A stretch of 64,000 bases of DNA from Terana coerulea (lineage: Eukaryota; Basidiomycota; Agaricomycetes; Polyporales; Phanerochaetaceae). Made by a program: the position numbers and the translations under genes. The stretch is from assembly GCA_024811115.1 (NCBI GenBank), contig JAKOGH010000239.1, positions 58,004 to 122,003 on the forward strand. The letters run 5' to 3'. The notes beneath the pieces were generated by a model. It made no database searches and was not told where the DNA came from. It was given only the letters and a program-made list of their open reading frames with translations. Position 1 is the first letter of the stretch, and each line of letters opens with the position of its first letter. Of the stretch, positions 1 through 12,167 are shown piece by piece.

Positions 1-2361
1 GGTAGTCGCCCGGGAAGGGCTGCGTGAAGTTCACGCCGAGGCTGTCGCAGTGGCCGACGGCGTCGCGCGGGTCGGCGGGCATCCAGCCGTTCGCGAGGCC
101 GAGCTGGTAGGACCACATCGGCGAGCTCTCGATGCCGCTCACGGTCGAGTTGCCGATCTGCAGGGGGTGGGGTCAGCGGCGGGCGCGGAGGCGAAGGCGG
201 GGGACTGACCTTCCAGGTCCAGAAGAAGTAGCCGGGCATGTGCATCGCGTCCATGGAGGCGAGGACGAAGCTCAGGATGCCGTTCTTCATGTCGTCCGTC
301 CACGTCGGCCAGTCGTCCCACGGCCCGCAGTCCGTCGTCGTCGCGTTCGCGCCGACGTTCTTCAGCCACTTGCCGCACTGTCCGACCAAGTCAACAAACC
401 CACAGTGAGCGAACAGCGAGCGTAGCAACGCGCCCCGTTTCAGGGCACGAGAAAAGGATGACGCACGTCGTTGATGGCCGCGCTGAACTCGCCGGTGATG
501 GTGGGCCCAAAGTCGACGTTGGACTGGTTCACCTGGAACGCGCGGCAGGCTGCGCCGGGCCAGTAGTCGAGCGGTTGGTCCAGTCCGCCGCCGAATGCCT
601 AACGAGGACGGCGTGAGCACACAGAGTCATGGTGCATGCAAGGAATGACGTACGACGTAGGGGTGCGTGTCAAGAACGAGTCGCTGCAAGTAGACAAGGT
701 TCAAGGGCGATCAGCCATTATCATTTCGGCAGGTGCATGGAAGGGACGCACGTCAGCACCCGGGAGGAAGCCTTTCCAGGGCGTGAGGCCCTGGAAACCA
801 TCGTGCATGACCATCGACGCGCCCTTGCCGATTCCAGTCTGCCGAACAAGGGGCGTGAGAGCCGGCGATAACACGAAGGACGATAGGGCTTACGATGTTG
901 CGGAACATGGTGTACACTTCCAAATAGCTACGAGGAAGGACAGAAGGCGCGGGGGCATTAGCGTGTTGTATTCCCTAACGGACGGATGCACTGAAAACTG
1001 CACAGAAACACTCACAAGCTGTCGAGCACGTCGCGGCCGATGATGCCCATGAGCGGCTCGTTGATCGGCCCAAACGCCTGCACGACGGGCTCGTACTCGG
1101 GCTGGCTGACGAACTCGGCGAGCACGCGGATGTACTCCATCGTGCGCTGCGCGTTCGCGACGCCCATCGGGCCGTTGAGGAAGTTGATCGGGCCCAGGCG
1201 GCCCGAGTGGTTCAGCCCGTTCTGCGAGCCGGGCGCGGTGTGCAGCTCGAGGTACACGCGCAGGCCGTACTTGCGCGCCCACTTGAGGCCCTTGAGCGCG
1301 TACGTCCACGCCGTGTGCGCGAGGAACGGCTCGCCCGGCCAGACCTCGATCGCCCAGTACGGCACCGGCAGGCGCACCCAGTTCAGGCCCGCCGCGGCGA
1401 TCTGCGCAAAGTCCTGCTCGGTCTGTGGCGGGGCGGGTGAGTGCAGGGACGGGGCACGGAAGAGAGGGGCGCATACGATGAAGGTCTGGTAGTGGGCCTC
1501 GAGTTGCTGGATGCCGCCACCGGGGCTCGTGTCGTTGAGCATCGCCTCGGAGAGCGTCCACTCGTCCACCGCCGGCGGGCTCGCGTTCTGGTACTTCTCG
1601 TACAGCGCGGGGACGATGAACGGCTCAGTGATCAGCCAGCCTCCGAGGTTCACACCTGGGGCGCGGTCAGCTGCCGGGTCAGATGCATCGAAGATGCAGC
1701 GGTCACGCACCGCGGATGAGGTCTTGGCCCCAGACCCACGGCTCGTCGAGCGACGGCGTGTACGACTGCGCGCGGGCGCTGTTGTTGTACGGGTTCGCCG
1801 GGTCGTCCACCCCTGCAGAGACACGCTTCAGCCGCCAAGCGGCGCAATAAATAAATAAAAGCACTCACAGGATCCACCAAAGCTGTTAACATATGTGAAT
1901 GTCACGTTGTTCTCCGTCGTGATGACCGAGCCGTTGCCGCCGCTAACGGCGCCCGTCGGGCTCTCTGGGTTGCTCGACGGGCCCCCCGCGGCAGAGCCGC
2001 CCTTGCTGCCGCCGCCGCCGCCGCCGCCATGCTTGTGCACGAGCGTCACAGGCAGCACGACCGCCAGCACGATCACGACGACTGCCACGGCCGCGGCCGC
2101 AGCAATCAACGGCCAACGCCGCCGCGCGCCGCGACGTCCGATACCACGGGTGCCCGCGGGAGCAGCGCCGACGTCGAGCTCCTCCTTAGACGTGCGGTGC
2201 TCGAGGAAGGGCCGGTTGACGTCGGGGGTGCCGGGCACGGAGGTGCCGACGTAGGACGTGCGCGCGCTCTCCTGCAGCGAGGGCGACGCGGTGCCCGCGA
2301 AGGGGTGCGTCGGGGGCACGAGCGGCTCGTGGGTCGCGTCCGGGTGCGTGTGGTCCGACAT
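1..2361 (-). CDS. Membrane-anchored exo-beta-1,3-glucanase (GH5), 3' end cut by window edge
   Basis: Family role: glycoside hydrolase family 5 enzymes of the EXG type release glucose from the non-reducing end of beta-1,3-glucan and act in cell-wall remodelling. Seen: start at 2361; a proline/threonine-rich N-terminus of about 110 residues; one hydrophobic segment (WPLIAAAAAVAVVVIV...) followed by a Gly/Ser linker, so a type II membrane protein with an outside catalytic domain. Exons read 2361-1869, 1812-1711, 1655-1477, 1422-1016, then further exons to the edge. Conserved blocks in order: GVNLGGWLITEPF, NWVRLPVPYWAIEV, the acid/base Glu in GPINEPLMG, LVLDTHPY, and the likely nucleophile Glu in ITGEFSAAIND (near 472-501). 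The last visible block is MWSYQLGLANGWMPADPRDA. The C-terminal tail, probably some tens of residues, lies outside the window. The 5' leader at 2362-2545 stays open in frame, but the N-terminus MSDHTHPD fits better as the start. Confidence 0.93.
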
Positions 2362-3260
2362 GACGTCGTGCGTTTCTGCTCGCTCTGTATCTACCACACC
2401 CTCTCGGGAGAGGGAGATTGCAAAGAAATGAGTGAACGGCGGCCTGGCGGCGACGCTGGCGGCGGGGGTGAGGGGCAGACGAGGGCAGACGAAGGACGAA
2501 CCGTGGAGAAAAGGCCGGGAGAGGCGCGCGGGAAGCGTATGCACTTAGGGGTCGCAAGGCCGCACCCTCATCTGCGAGTTCCCATGATGCACAGGGTGAC
2601 GATAGCGGCCGTTACTTGCCGCAGCGGCGCTGATGCATGTGCAACCGCCGCGATAACGGGCGAGCGACACCGACGGGCGAGCACCCGCGCTCGGGCGCAC
2701 GCCTCCCGACGCTGGGAGGAGGTGCGCAGGACGTGACAAGCCGCGGACGCGAGTAACGACAGGCGGCGCGATCGAGGATCCTCGGGGCGATTTCATTTCC
2801 ATTTTCATTATGCCTCCGCTTTCACGTGGCAGGAGCACTCAGGCGCTCGTATCCAGAGGTTCGCAACGTCTGATCTATCTATGCCGGTGCACTAGCAAAC
2901 GTCTATCGATTCCTCGTAGCTCGCGCCGCGGAGGCCTTATGCTTTACATTTTTACCCTTACTCGTCTCACGCAAACCGGGGTAGACGACGCATTTGGGAA
3001 TGCCCCCAGAAATCAAGTGCATATCCGTTATTGAAAGGTTCCTGTCCCAGCCACGAGGCAGGGCCCTTGTTCTTCTGCCGACACGAGCACCAGGAAGGGA
3101 AGCAAACCGACCATACCAGTCCTCGGGAGAGGAAGGCATGGAAGGCCTGCCATTGTACAGGGAGAAGCCTGATGAGGCCCACGGCACGTGGAACGTTCAG
3201 GAGTGCCTTTCACGCAAGCTTTCTAAACGGTTTACAGATTCCCTCACCCGTACAGAACTC
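2362..3260. other. Intergenic, no gene recognised
   Basis: Upstream region of the glucanase gene and downstream region of the decayed gene at 3261-3942. Open frames here are short and lack conserved motifs. CT-rich and GA-rich patches lie just upstream of the glucanase start. Nothing else could be supported. Confidence 0.5.
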
Positions 3261-3942
3261 TCACTCATCATCCATGGCCTCCTCAAAATCGACGTCCTCC
3301 ACGCTCTCCTTCCCGCCCTTCCGCATCTCCTTCGCACCCGCCTTGAGCAGTGCCGGCTAAAACCTGTGGTCGTAGCTCACGCGCCCTGCTCTCCTCGCGT
3401 GGGCGTCGCGGAGCCCGACGTCTGCGGCACGAAGCACTGGGTCAGAGGCGAGCTCTGGCATAGCAGAGGACGCAGGGGCGGCGCACGGATTTCTTGGCGA
3501 CTTTGCACAGGAGATGCGCGCGCCGACGAGGAAGGGCGTAGTCTTCGCAGTGTCTTCGTCTTCTTGTACACCGGCGCGCGCCCTGGGATGAGCCGGCACT
3601 TGCGCTGCGCGACGTCGACGGCGAGGTCTTCGCGCACCAGCACGCGCGTCGCGTCGAGGTATGCCGTCCGGTCGGCCTGCGCGGTTATATGTGAGTCGAC
3701 CCGCGGCATGCGGCACGCGGCGCATACAGAGAATGCGCGTACCTTCACGACCCCGTTCCCCTCTCTCCGCGTCGCGTCGGAGGCCCTGCCGGCCAGTGAG
3801 CGTGCGGACGTATACGGGAGCCGCGTCGGGCACGCACCGCTGCCTCTCACAGCAGCTTCTGGAGCCGCCGGACTTCGGTGCCCAGCTGGTGCACGAGGCT
3901 CTCCATCTCGGACTTGCGCAGGATGCTCGGCGGGTGGGACAT
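3261..3942 (-). pseudogene. Decayed paralogue of the gene at 17162-18173
   Basis: Read on the minus strand from the ATG at 3942, the first exon (MSHPPSILRKSEMESLVHQL..., through RRLQKLL) is almost identical in sense to the intact-looking copy at 17162. A following block, IAQADxTxxLDATRVLV, is also shared. The middle is much shorter than in the other copy: the segment holding CNRCG and the YYVGAYK block is missing, and the sequence jumps within a repeated gaggagagcagggc motif to RVSYDHRF. That block is followed by an in-frame TAG (plus coordinates about 3357). After the stop the frame continues as a lysine-rich tail ending VEDVDFEEAMDDE and TGA at 3261-3263. The deletion plus nonsense codon make this a pseudogene. 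It is useful because its tail shows what the true C-terminus of the family looks like. Confidence 0.75.
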
Positions 3943-4190
3943 CGTGCTTGTTGTAGACACCGACGCGAAGGCAGAGGGTGTGCGACCTCACGATGCTGAG
4001 GCTGCGAGCTTTTTCAATCCATGCGAGAGGAGTGGAAGACGCTTACGGGGCCCTGGTCGCCAAAAGGAACTAGAAGAGTCTCGCGTCGCTGTATGGTAGC
4101 CTAATTGTGGTTTGTCGGCGGTAGTAGTAGTTAGATCTAGTCGGACTGATATCATGGGCAAATTGTCTTGGGCAAGCGCCCCGAGAGGCG
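3261..4190 (-). repeat. Inverted segmental duplication, arm 1
   Basis: This arm matches 16,860-18,186 in reverse orientation. Similarity runs beyond the coding part: the promoter-proximal stretch at 4160-4190 (minus strand, containing ggggcgcttgcccaagaca) recurs at about 16,890-16,910, and the ggccctggtcgcc stretch near 4050 recurs reversed near 17,000. The arm is shorter than its partner because of internal deletion. Confidence 0.7.
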
Positions 4191-4889
4191 TGGTGACTCT
4201 GGTAGCGTGGGACTTCGCTTGGACGATCGCAAACTGTTGAGTGTAACTTATGGATTTTGTAGCGATACCTGGCATGTACACTTGAGATATAAGCACTAGT
4301 GTGCGCCACAAATATTGCAGATTGCTTCACCCGGTGCAGTAACAAAGGTTCAAACCGGCAAGTACAGAAGCCCTAAGCTGCCCCCAAAACATTAATTCGT
4401 CGCGTTGTTATTCTTTTGGTTACTGCATCCGTAGTAAGGAATAGTCAACGTACCAAACAAGTGCCTTGATTCAAGTTGTCACGCGGGCATGTCATTCTGC
4501 ACGGCGCGAGGATTTCACATGATCTTGTGTGCCGAGATAAATGCTCCAGTAGACTATGCAGAACTGTCTACAGGCTTGGTGGCTAGCAGTGATTTATTGA
4601 ATGGAACTAGCAAGGCAACGAGAAACGTCGATGAAGGTCAAACACCGGCTCCAGACTCCAGAGGCACCTCCCAGACACCATAGGAGTAGGCGCCGCTGTG
4701 CGATTGGCCAAAGCCCAATGCGGTAAATGGGCGTTTGTGTAGCTCTCAGAAACTTTGTGGGCGCTTGAGTGCATCCCAGCGTGAGGTTGTCCCCATAACT
4801 CGTCTGAATGGCATACTGCTAAAGGAACCTATTCCACCCTCGGTTTGAATCCCTGAACTTCCAAACGCTGTGTTTCACGCAACAGCAAA
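4191..4889. other. Upstream region of URB1, no gene recognised
   Basis: About 700 bases between the duplicated segment and the URB1 start. The only open frame of any size (4489-4683, 64 codons) has no recognisable motif and no splice partner. No clear TATA box was found. Confidence 0.5.
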
Positions 4890-7800
4890 ATGCCGACACG
4901 CTCTCAGCCCACCAAAGAACAGAAACCCGGACAAAACTCCAAGCATGGCTACCGGTTCCTGAAAGCTGCAGACATACGCCAGAGCCTAAAGAATCCCAAT
5001 GAGGCTACGCTGGTGGAAGGTACGTTTGACTTTGTCTGCCACGAAGCTATCAGCTTATAGCATCAGCTCTTACTGCTTTGCGGAATCAGTTGACTATACG
5101 CAACCCAAACGAGCACATCGCGTCCGACGACGAGCGATTGCTGCTCGTGAAGTCTTGGCTGGACATTGATTCCGGTGCGCAGGAGCTTTTCGAAATTTGG
5201 GAGAACACAAATACTGTGAGTTACTCCTTGATATCGTGATGGCACGTCCACTCAAGCGTAACCCCGCAGCGACAACTTGCATTGCTGTCTCTCATTCTCT
5301 CTGTGCTCTCCGCCATCATAACACTTCTCTCCGAGCACTACACATACCACTCCGATGCTGGACCAATTCTTCGGACGCTTTTGTCACCACAATGGACGTC
5401 GAAGTTCAACTCCTACCTCTCAACGGCTCACAACGAGCTGCTCCTCGTCACCTTGAAGCTGTACAACACCTTATCGAACTTCGCGGGTGGAAAAGAGAGG
5501 CGAAGGGTTTATGACGCATTTCCATGGGAACTCAAAGTATGTCATACGTATGTACTTGTGAACATGTACTTATCCGTTCCAGTCCTTGCCAAAACTACTG
5601 TACATGCGTCGCAGGTCAAAAAGTGAAGATAAAATTGACATGCTCGCCAGGCCAGGTACGTGATTTTTTTGTAGTGCTGTTGGGTTCGTGTTGACAATGG
5701 GCTTCAGACATTCGAACGTTGTATCTACTCTTCCTCCTGTCACTTGTCGACACTACAGCACCCACAGCCGTCAAAGCGGCTGTCCTGGACCAACGACGCG
5801 ACAGCTTGGCGGCGGTGTTTAAAGGCTTGTCCCAGGATCCGCACACAATCGTCCGCAAAGTCTTGGAGTGTTGCTGGACGGGCATTTGGTGCGACCCCAA
5901 AATAAAACGTACTGCCAAGATTGGTCTCTTCAGCGAGAACACCGTGCAACAAGTGAGATGATTGTCCACCACCTGAACGCGTCGCTAATGATCTTGGAAG
6001 ATTCTCAGACTGTATGAACGCAATGTTCCAGAAGGCGAAGACCAAGAGACGACGCCGGCCGACATAGCGCATCATTTTCTTCTGGCGATATGCACGCGTC
6101 CCGGAACAGGTATTTGTTTCAGGGATCGCGGATGGTACCCTAGGGAAGATAGCGAGGAGCAAGGAGGCGAAGTTGAGGAAGACGGGAACAAACGGCGTGG
6201 TTTTCGTGTGTACAACAAGATCTTGGGTGGGTTGCTCAAGGGTCTAAAAGTGAACGAGGATGCCAGACAGCAGGAGTTGGCGCTGCGCGTTCTGACTGCT
6301 TGTCCGGAACTCGTCGCAGGGTTAGTCTTCGGAGTGCATACCACCACACGTCGAGACACTAATAGCTTTGGTTGGTTTTCTCAGTTACTGGCACGCCGCA
6401 GCTCTCACGCTGGAGCCTCGATTGTCGTCGAAGTGGATCGCCAACATCGCGTTCTTTGGTTCCGTGATATTGCTCCCCGTCCCCAAGGCATCATTCTTCC
6501 TGCCCGACTCAGAGCTGTGCCGTCCTTCGCCGCCTGCCTTATCGACTATCGTGGAGAATATCTTACCATCGGTGAACATCAAAATACATCTGTCCCGTGG
6601 TCTTCCAGTCCACGTCTGCCCTCGTGCAGCATTGTACAGCACTGGCGCTGGCGAAGTGTCTCGCCAAATACGGCGACGTTGTCCGGAGCATGCTTGCTGT
6701 TGCGGACGCACTTGAAGAGGACGAAGAGGACGGGCAGTGGCGGCGCCGGCTCCGAGAAATGGAACGGGAGGTTGGACGACGGGTGCCCGACTTCCAAGTG
6801 GTCGTGGCGTTTGGTCAGCAGAAGACGAACGAGATGCAGGCTGCCAGTGTCGCAGATCCTCTGGTCCAGGCCAACGTCACTAAAGCCGCTTTACTCGCGG
6901 AGAGCGCGCAGCGGCTTCTCTGGCTGTACCATGAGCACCTGCCCTCGCTTGTGATGGAGACGCGATTCGACGTTGGGAAGCTGCTGCAAGGCCTCCAGGA
7001 TGGCAGCTCGGACAAACATGGGCCTGGCGCGCTTCCGGGACTGGTCTCTCTCCGCCAGCTGCATGTGTTGAGGCTGTTGAGAGAAAGTGAAGACTTTTCG
7101 TGGTCTGGCAAGACTGGTAAGCGCACTTTTTATTGTGTTGATCCCGGGTATTCATTTGTGTTTCCGCAGGATCCCGTGGTAACTTGAGCATCCTCCTGCG
7201 ACTGTATGTTCGCACGCGACATGCTGCGATGAAATCCGCCACTTCACGTCTCCTGTGCCAAACACTCTCCACCACGCCAGCTTTCCAGCATGACGCAGAC
7301 GAAGTCGACCTCTGGCTTCAAGCTTTACCCCTCACAAAACGCTCGGTGGACGCGGAGACACTTGACGGGACTCCACTAACAGACGAAGCCGACGCTGTGA
7401 TAACGCTTTTAGACGATTGTCTGCAGCGCTGCATGAAGACGCCATATCGGTACTTTGAAGACCTGCAAGCTCTGTGTAACGCACCCAGCGACGAAACCCA
7501 AAGAGTTGCAGCGGCACAATCTCCGGAATTGGATCCTAGTCCAATGCTTGCGGCCGTTCTGGAACAGATTCAAGCAAAGGTTAATGGGAACCATTTCACG
7601 CCTTCCGAAACACTATCTGTCGTCTCCTTCGTCCGCAAGCTGCTGTTCAAGCTCGCTGGCAAGCTACCTTCCCTGAATGTCTTGGAGGCTGCCGCGGCTA
7701 GGATCACATCCCTTGTGTTCGAGCCAGCGACATATGGCAAAGCCCTTTGGCATGCGATTGAGTTGGAGCGCCAAGCCATCGCTCTGCTTCCGTCACAGTT

Positions 7801-10800
7801 GGCTCAGGTCGATACGTCTTCTATGCAAGACGAAACCCACTGGTCGATACTTTCTTGGCGCAGGTACAGGACACCAACTTCGGTAAGCTATAACATAGCC
7901 TCAAGGTGGATTTGTATTGACTTTGTACGCAGCGTCTGCGGAAGAAGCAGAGAAGGCGGCCTTCGAGTTGGTCGATTGGTTCCGTTTGGTGGGACAGCCT
8001 ATGAACGGCGAACAGTTCAGTAACCTCGCCGCAACGGTAGAGGTTCTATGCCAGCCAGCATTGCGTGCCCTTTTCGACTACGTCGTTCCTGGCCAGGACT
8101 TGGCATGGGGCTCCGCCAACCTGCCGAAGCAGCTATCTGCAGCACAGTATGGAAACTTGGTCTTTCCAATTTGGCATGTGCTTACATTGATTGTAGGCTT
8201 GACTTTGGCACTCTCTTTCTACACGCAGACAAATCTACCCTGGCAGACCCTGCTTCGCGAGAAATCTTTGTCAAAGCGTTGCCCGCGCAGGTCTCGATCG
8301 ACATCAAACGAGTATTCCGCCTTATCGATCATAGACTTGCAGCCGCCGACCCGGCCGACAGCGACGATTTGCTCAGCTTGCTCAGTGCAGCTATATCCAA
8401 GCTGAAGAACACAGCCTCCTATGTGCATGATGCAAAGCAATATCTCTTCAAGCTTGAAGGGTTCCGACAGTGCTCTCGGTCCCCTCTTCCTACATCCGCG
8501 CGACTCGGTACGGTTTTGATTTCTGGGTGTCCCACCGCCACACCACCTGCTGACTCCTTGGCATAGCTCTTGAAGACCTCCTGGCGGAGACGATCGATGT
8601 GAGAGGCAGTTCCGATATCGAGCTTATATCCGAAGCTACCGAATTTTGGAGAAGTGTCCTGGCTCAAGACTTGAGTACACTTGACGAAGATCAGGTAAGT
8701 TACATGTTTACTTGACTTTCACCCGACGCTAAGCGGTGTACAGCTTGGCACGGCGATTATATGGCTTCGCGTCATGGATAGTCACCAGGTCATCGCTCTC
8801 CTAGACCACTATGAGGCGTTACATGGTGACCGTGACGGACGGCTTAAGCCTGTGCTTGAGGCTATCATCAAGAGCTTGGTTAAATCAACAGATCCTGCAG
8901 ATGCATCTGCACTCCTGTCTCGGTTACCCGCTCTCATGTCCCTGCAGTCATGCGTTCCAAATTGCGCAGAATGGGAACAGCTCATCGCTATTGCTCTTGG
9001 CGGCTCCCTTCCGCCCTTCCACGACGGAAAGCTTTACGCGGGCTTTGCCAGCAGTCCAACAGTTACGGAGTTAACCTCTGAGGCACACCGCCGATGGCGG
9101 TCGCTTTCGCTCGAGAAGCCTCCCGTGAATGCCAAAGACTTCCTCGAACGCCCAAATTGGACCGATCTTACAGCGACAATAATCTCGAGCATCGTCTACA
9201 ACCAATCCTCACAGCGACCCACCGTCTTGGACTGGTTCCGCTCTGGAAGCTGGCAGTCGCGTACCAATGCGCATACCACATTACTCCTCCGTGCCCTTCT
9301 AGATCAATGTGCTACGATGAGTCCTTTCGGCGAGGAGGATGGTGACATGCTTGTGGCTCTTTGCAAGCGGATGCTCAAAGAGACCATGCGGCTTTCACTG
9401 TCAGAAGATGACCGACATCACGCGATTGTCTGTACGCGTATACTGTCCAAGGTCCACCCTTCCGTCCGCCCAGATATCGCCGCTGTGATCGAGAAGGAGC
9501 TCAAATCAATATCTGAAGACAAACTGCATGGCGATATACTTTCGCTTGCGGTGGACGTTGACGGCAAGGGTACCCTAGGCGCTGTCGTTGTGGAAAAGGG
9601 CTTGAAATGGGCGGTGTCTGCGCTGTCTTCCAGCACAGTCGCCTCGGCAGAGACGCGTGATCAGTTGGCCCAGCTCTGTCGTGCGGTGGTATTGTCTGAT
9701 CCTAAAGCCCACCATGCTGAGCCTGTAATCACTGTGGCTCTTCAAGACCACCTGTCGGATCGGCATGTTCTCGGCTTCGTAGCATCTCTGTTAGATCGTG
9801 TTCAGCTCAAGGTCGGCGCATATACCTTGGTGTGTACTACGCAGTGCTGATGATATTGGGATTCTGCAGCCCGCAACTGTCAACAAGCTCATCCAAGGCA
9901 TGGTTCAGCATCCCAAATTCGCTGCCGTGGCAAGACCAGCGAATTCAGGAGGACAAGAGCTCAGCAACGCCTTCGCCGACGTCCTGTACCGGTTTTTTGA
10001 CATGCATCCTACGAATACGTGTCAGCCAAGTCATGTGGAGCCTTTGCGCGCCGTGTATGGCGGAAGTCTCACTCCAGCAGACCGACGGCTGCTCTCGATA
10101 TTCCAGCTCTTCGAGACAACACGAAAAGCTTCCATCGCGGCCCTTCTCGATCAGTGGTCACCATCTCCGGATACGACATGCAGTACACCGCTGGATTCCG
10201 TGCAATGCTTGGATTCTACGCGCGTTATGAAGACGTGCTTGTCCTTCCCACAGTACTACGGCGGCGGCTCCTGAAGACACCGTGCTCGATGAACGGGCCT
10301 ACGACCCTATGTTCTTGATGCTAATGTTTGCGCGCATGCTGGCGCAAAGCCCACCGGACAGCGCTCTTGGCTGGGTGCAGATGTTCCGCACCAACATTGT
10401 CAGCTTGCTCATTCGGGCGTTGTCATCACACCGCGAACATGCCCGTGCAGTTGCTTTGGGTCAGTTGTCGGCTTTGTACGCTTCCATGCAGGTATGTGCT
10501 TCGCTGGCATCGCGACCCCAACAGTCCTGATCACCAAATACGTTGCAGAATGTCGACATGCAAGAACTGCCGCATGTGCTCTATATCTTGGACCTGCTGC
10601 GGAATGCTTTACCAGAGCAACAGCCCCGACGCGCATCCACCACGGATCCCGGCATACACTACTTTGCATCTTGCTCACGCCCTCCGCGCAGTCTTTCTAT
10701 CCGTCGTCATTTGTCTACCCTCTTACGGCCCGCTTCCTTCTTCAGCGACAAGAGTTCGATATGACCGACGTGCCGCTATTGTACACGACTTTGTACAGTA

Positions 10801-11722
10801 CCAGCGAGCAGTGGAGGAAAGAGCGGACGTGGATCGTGCGCTTCCTGGCAGATGGCATGGTGGGAAAACAAGAATGGCGAGTTCTGAAGAGACGTCATAC
10901 CTGGGATCTGGCCGCAAGTATGCTCCAGAGTGAGGGGCAGGATCAACACTTGAGACGTGGTGTTCTCGAGGTGCGTTGTTCACCCATGAAGTTGGGGCTT
11001 CTCATGCTAATGAAATGCCGTCTCAGCTTCTAGCCAACCTCACATGCAATAAAGCGGCAGTGATGTCTCTGGTCCTCGGATCCTCGCTTCTTTCATGGAT
11101 TGAGCTTCAGCTGTTAACCGCAAAAAACGGAGAAGGCATTGCATGGGTCAAGATTCTCGAGAATATCACTACCGTACCCGACATCTCAAGACTTGAGGCC
11201 TCCACCAGTGGAGAGTGGCGCAGTATAATCAGCAGGTGCCTCTCAAGACTATTAAATAGCACTGGTAAGTATCCTTATCATTCCCTCCTGCACTGCGCCA
11301 AACATAGGTTTTAGCTTGCGACACAGACGTCCTTGCTCATGTCATAGCGGTCATCTCCCGGCTCAGCGCTCTTCTATTACCTCCGGCTGAGCTCGACGCA
11401 ATCATTGCTGCCACGTTGAAGCGGCTGGACATGCTGGAGAAGGACCTTGATGTAGTCCAAGGCGATCTTCGCCAAGGCTTCGCTTTCCCGCAAGCACCTC
11501 ACTCATCCGTAACGCTCTGGGAATGTCCGAGCGGCGACAGAGTTGTCGCTGTGGGGAAGCTGCATCGAGGCGCTGTGGACGGCGTTGATGAGGAGCGCAG
11601 AGAAGCTGTCCTCGTGGGACTCCTTGACAAGTCATCTGCTCGTCTGGCGCGCTATCGCAGGAGAAGCGACAGAAGTGGGCGAATGGGCTAGGAGAGAAGT
11701 CGTCTATAACCTAAGCTTATAG
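4890..11722 (+). CDS. URB1: Nucleolar pre-ribosomal-associated protein 1 (Urb1/Npa1)
   Basis: Role from yeast: Urb1/Npa1 is a very large helical-repeat protein of the earliest 60S pre-ribosomes and works with Dbp6, Urb2/Npa2, Nop8 and Rsa3. Seen: ATG at 4890; exon 1 to 5019; exon 2 5067-5215; exon 3 from 5270; at least ten small introns in all. The N-terminal region carries the family pattern ELKSLPKLLYMRRRSK, followed by DIRTLYLLFLLSLVD and CWTGIWCDPKIKRTAKIGLF. The middle has the block LVQHCTALALAKCLAKYGDV (about 6630-6690). The rest (7180-11,460) is long helical-type sequence without other domains, roughly 2,000 residues in total. The most protein-like C-terminus is LSLWGSCIEALWTALMRSAE... 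to WARREVVYNLSL, stop 11720-11722. To reach it the frame must change near 11,450-11,542, and the junction is unclear. Confidence is high for identity and low for individual exon limits. Confidence 0.9.
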
Positions 11723-12167
11723 TTTATTGTATACGGCATCCGATTATGTGGGCTCCTGTAGTGCGAGTTCTTGAGTAGTTAATGACGTTCTCCTCTACAT
11801 CTCTGAGATCTAGAGTCGTGCCGTTACTGGGGATGTTATTCGCACGTGGATCTGTTATCGTTGCCCGGTCCCGGATGTCCAGCAGCTATGAAGTCAGGTG
11901 TGATCTTATCATTCTACTTACTACTCCGAGCATTGGTCGGGTTTGAGCCTACACATAGAGTTCGTCACGGTAATAACAGACACAATTGGCCATGGGCCGG
12001 TCGAGGCGTGGAGCCGGAAGTCTCAGTAGAACTCCTCGAGATTGTGCAAATCACGTTCACAGTCGGGCATATATGTACGTGTCTGTACCTTGACTCTCAG
12101 GGACACCTCAGGGAAGCCCCTACACCGAAATCCCACACTTGACCACGCCCTAACGACGACCAGGAAC
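11723..12167. other. Intergenic, no gene recognised
   Basis: Short spacer between URB1 and the hydrolase, both on the plus strand. The frame open at 11,846-12,142 has no conserved sequence. Probably the URB1 3' region plus the hydrolase promoter. Confidence 0.5.

Noticed and set aside
4700..4870. Possible tRNA because of a ggtttgaatcc stretch
   Set aside because: No acceptor stem, D-loop or anticodon arm could be folded around it.
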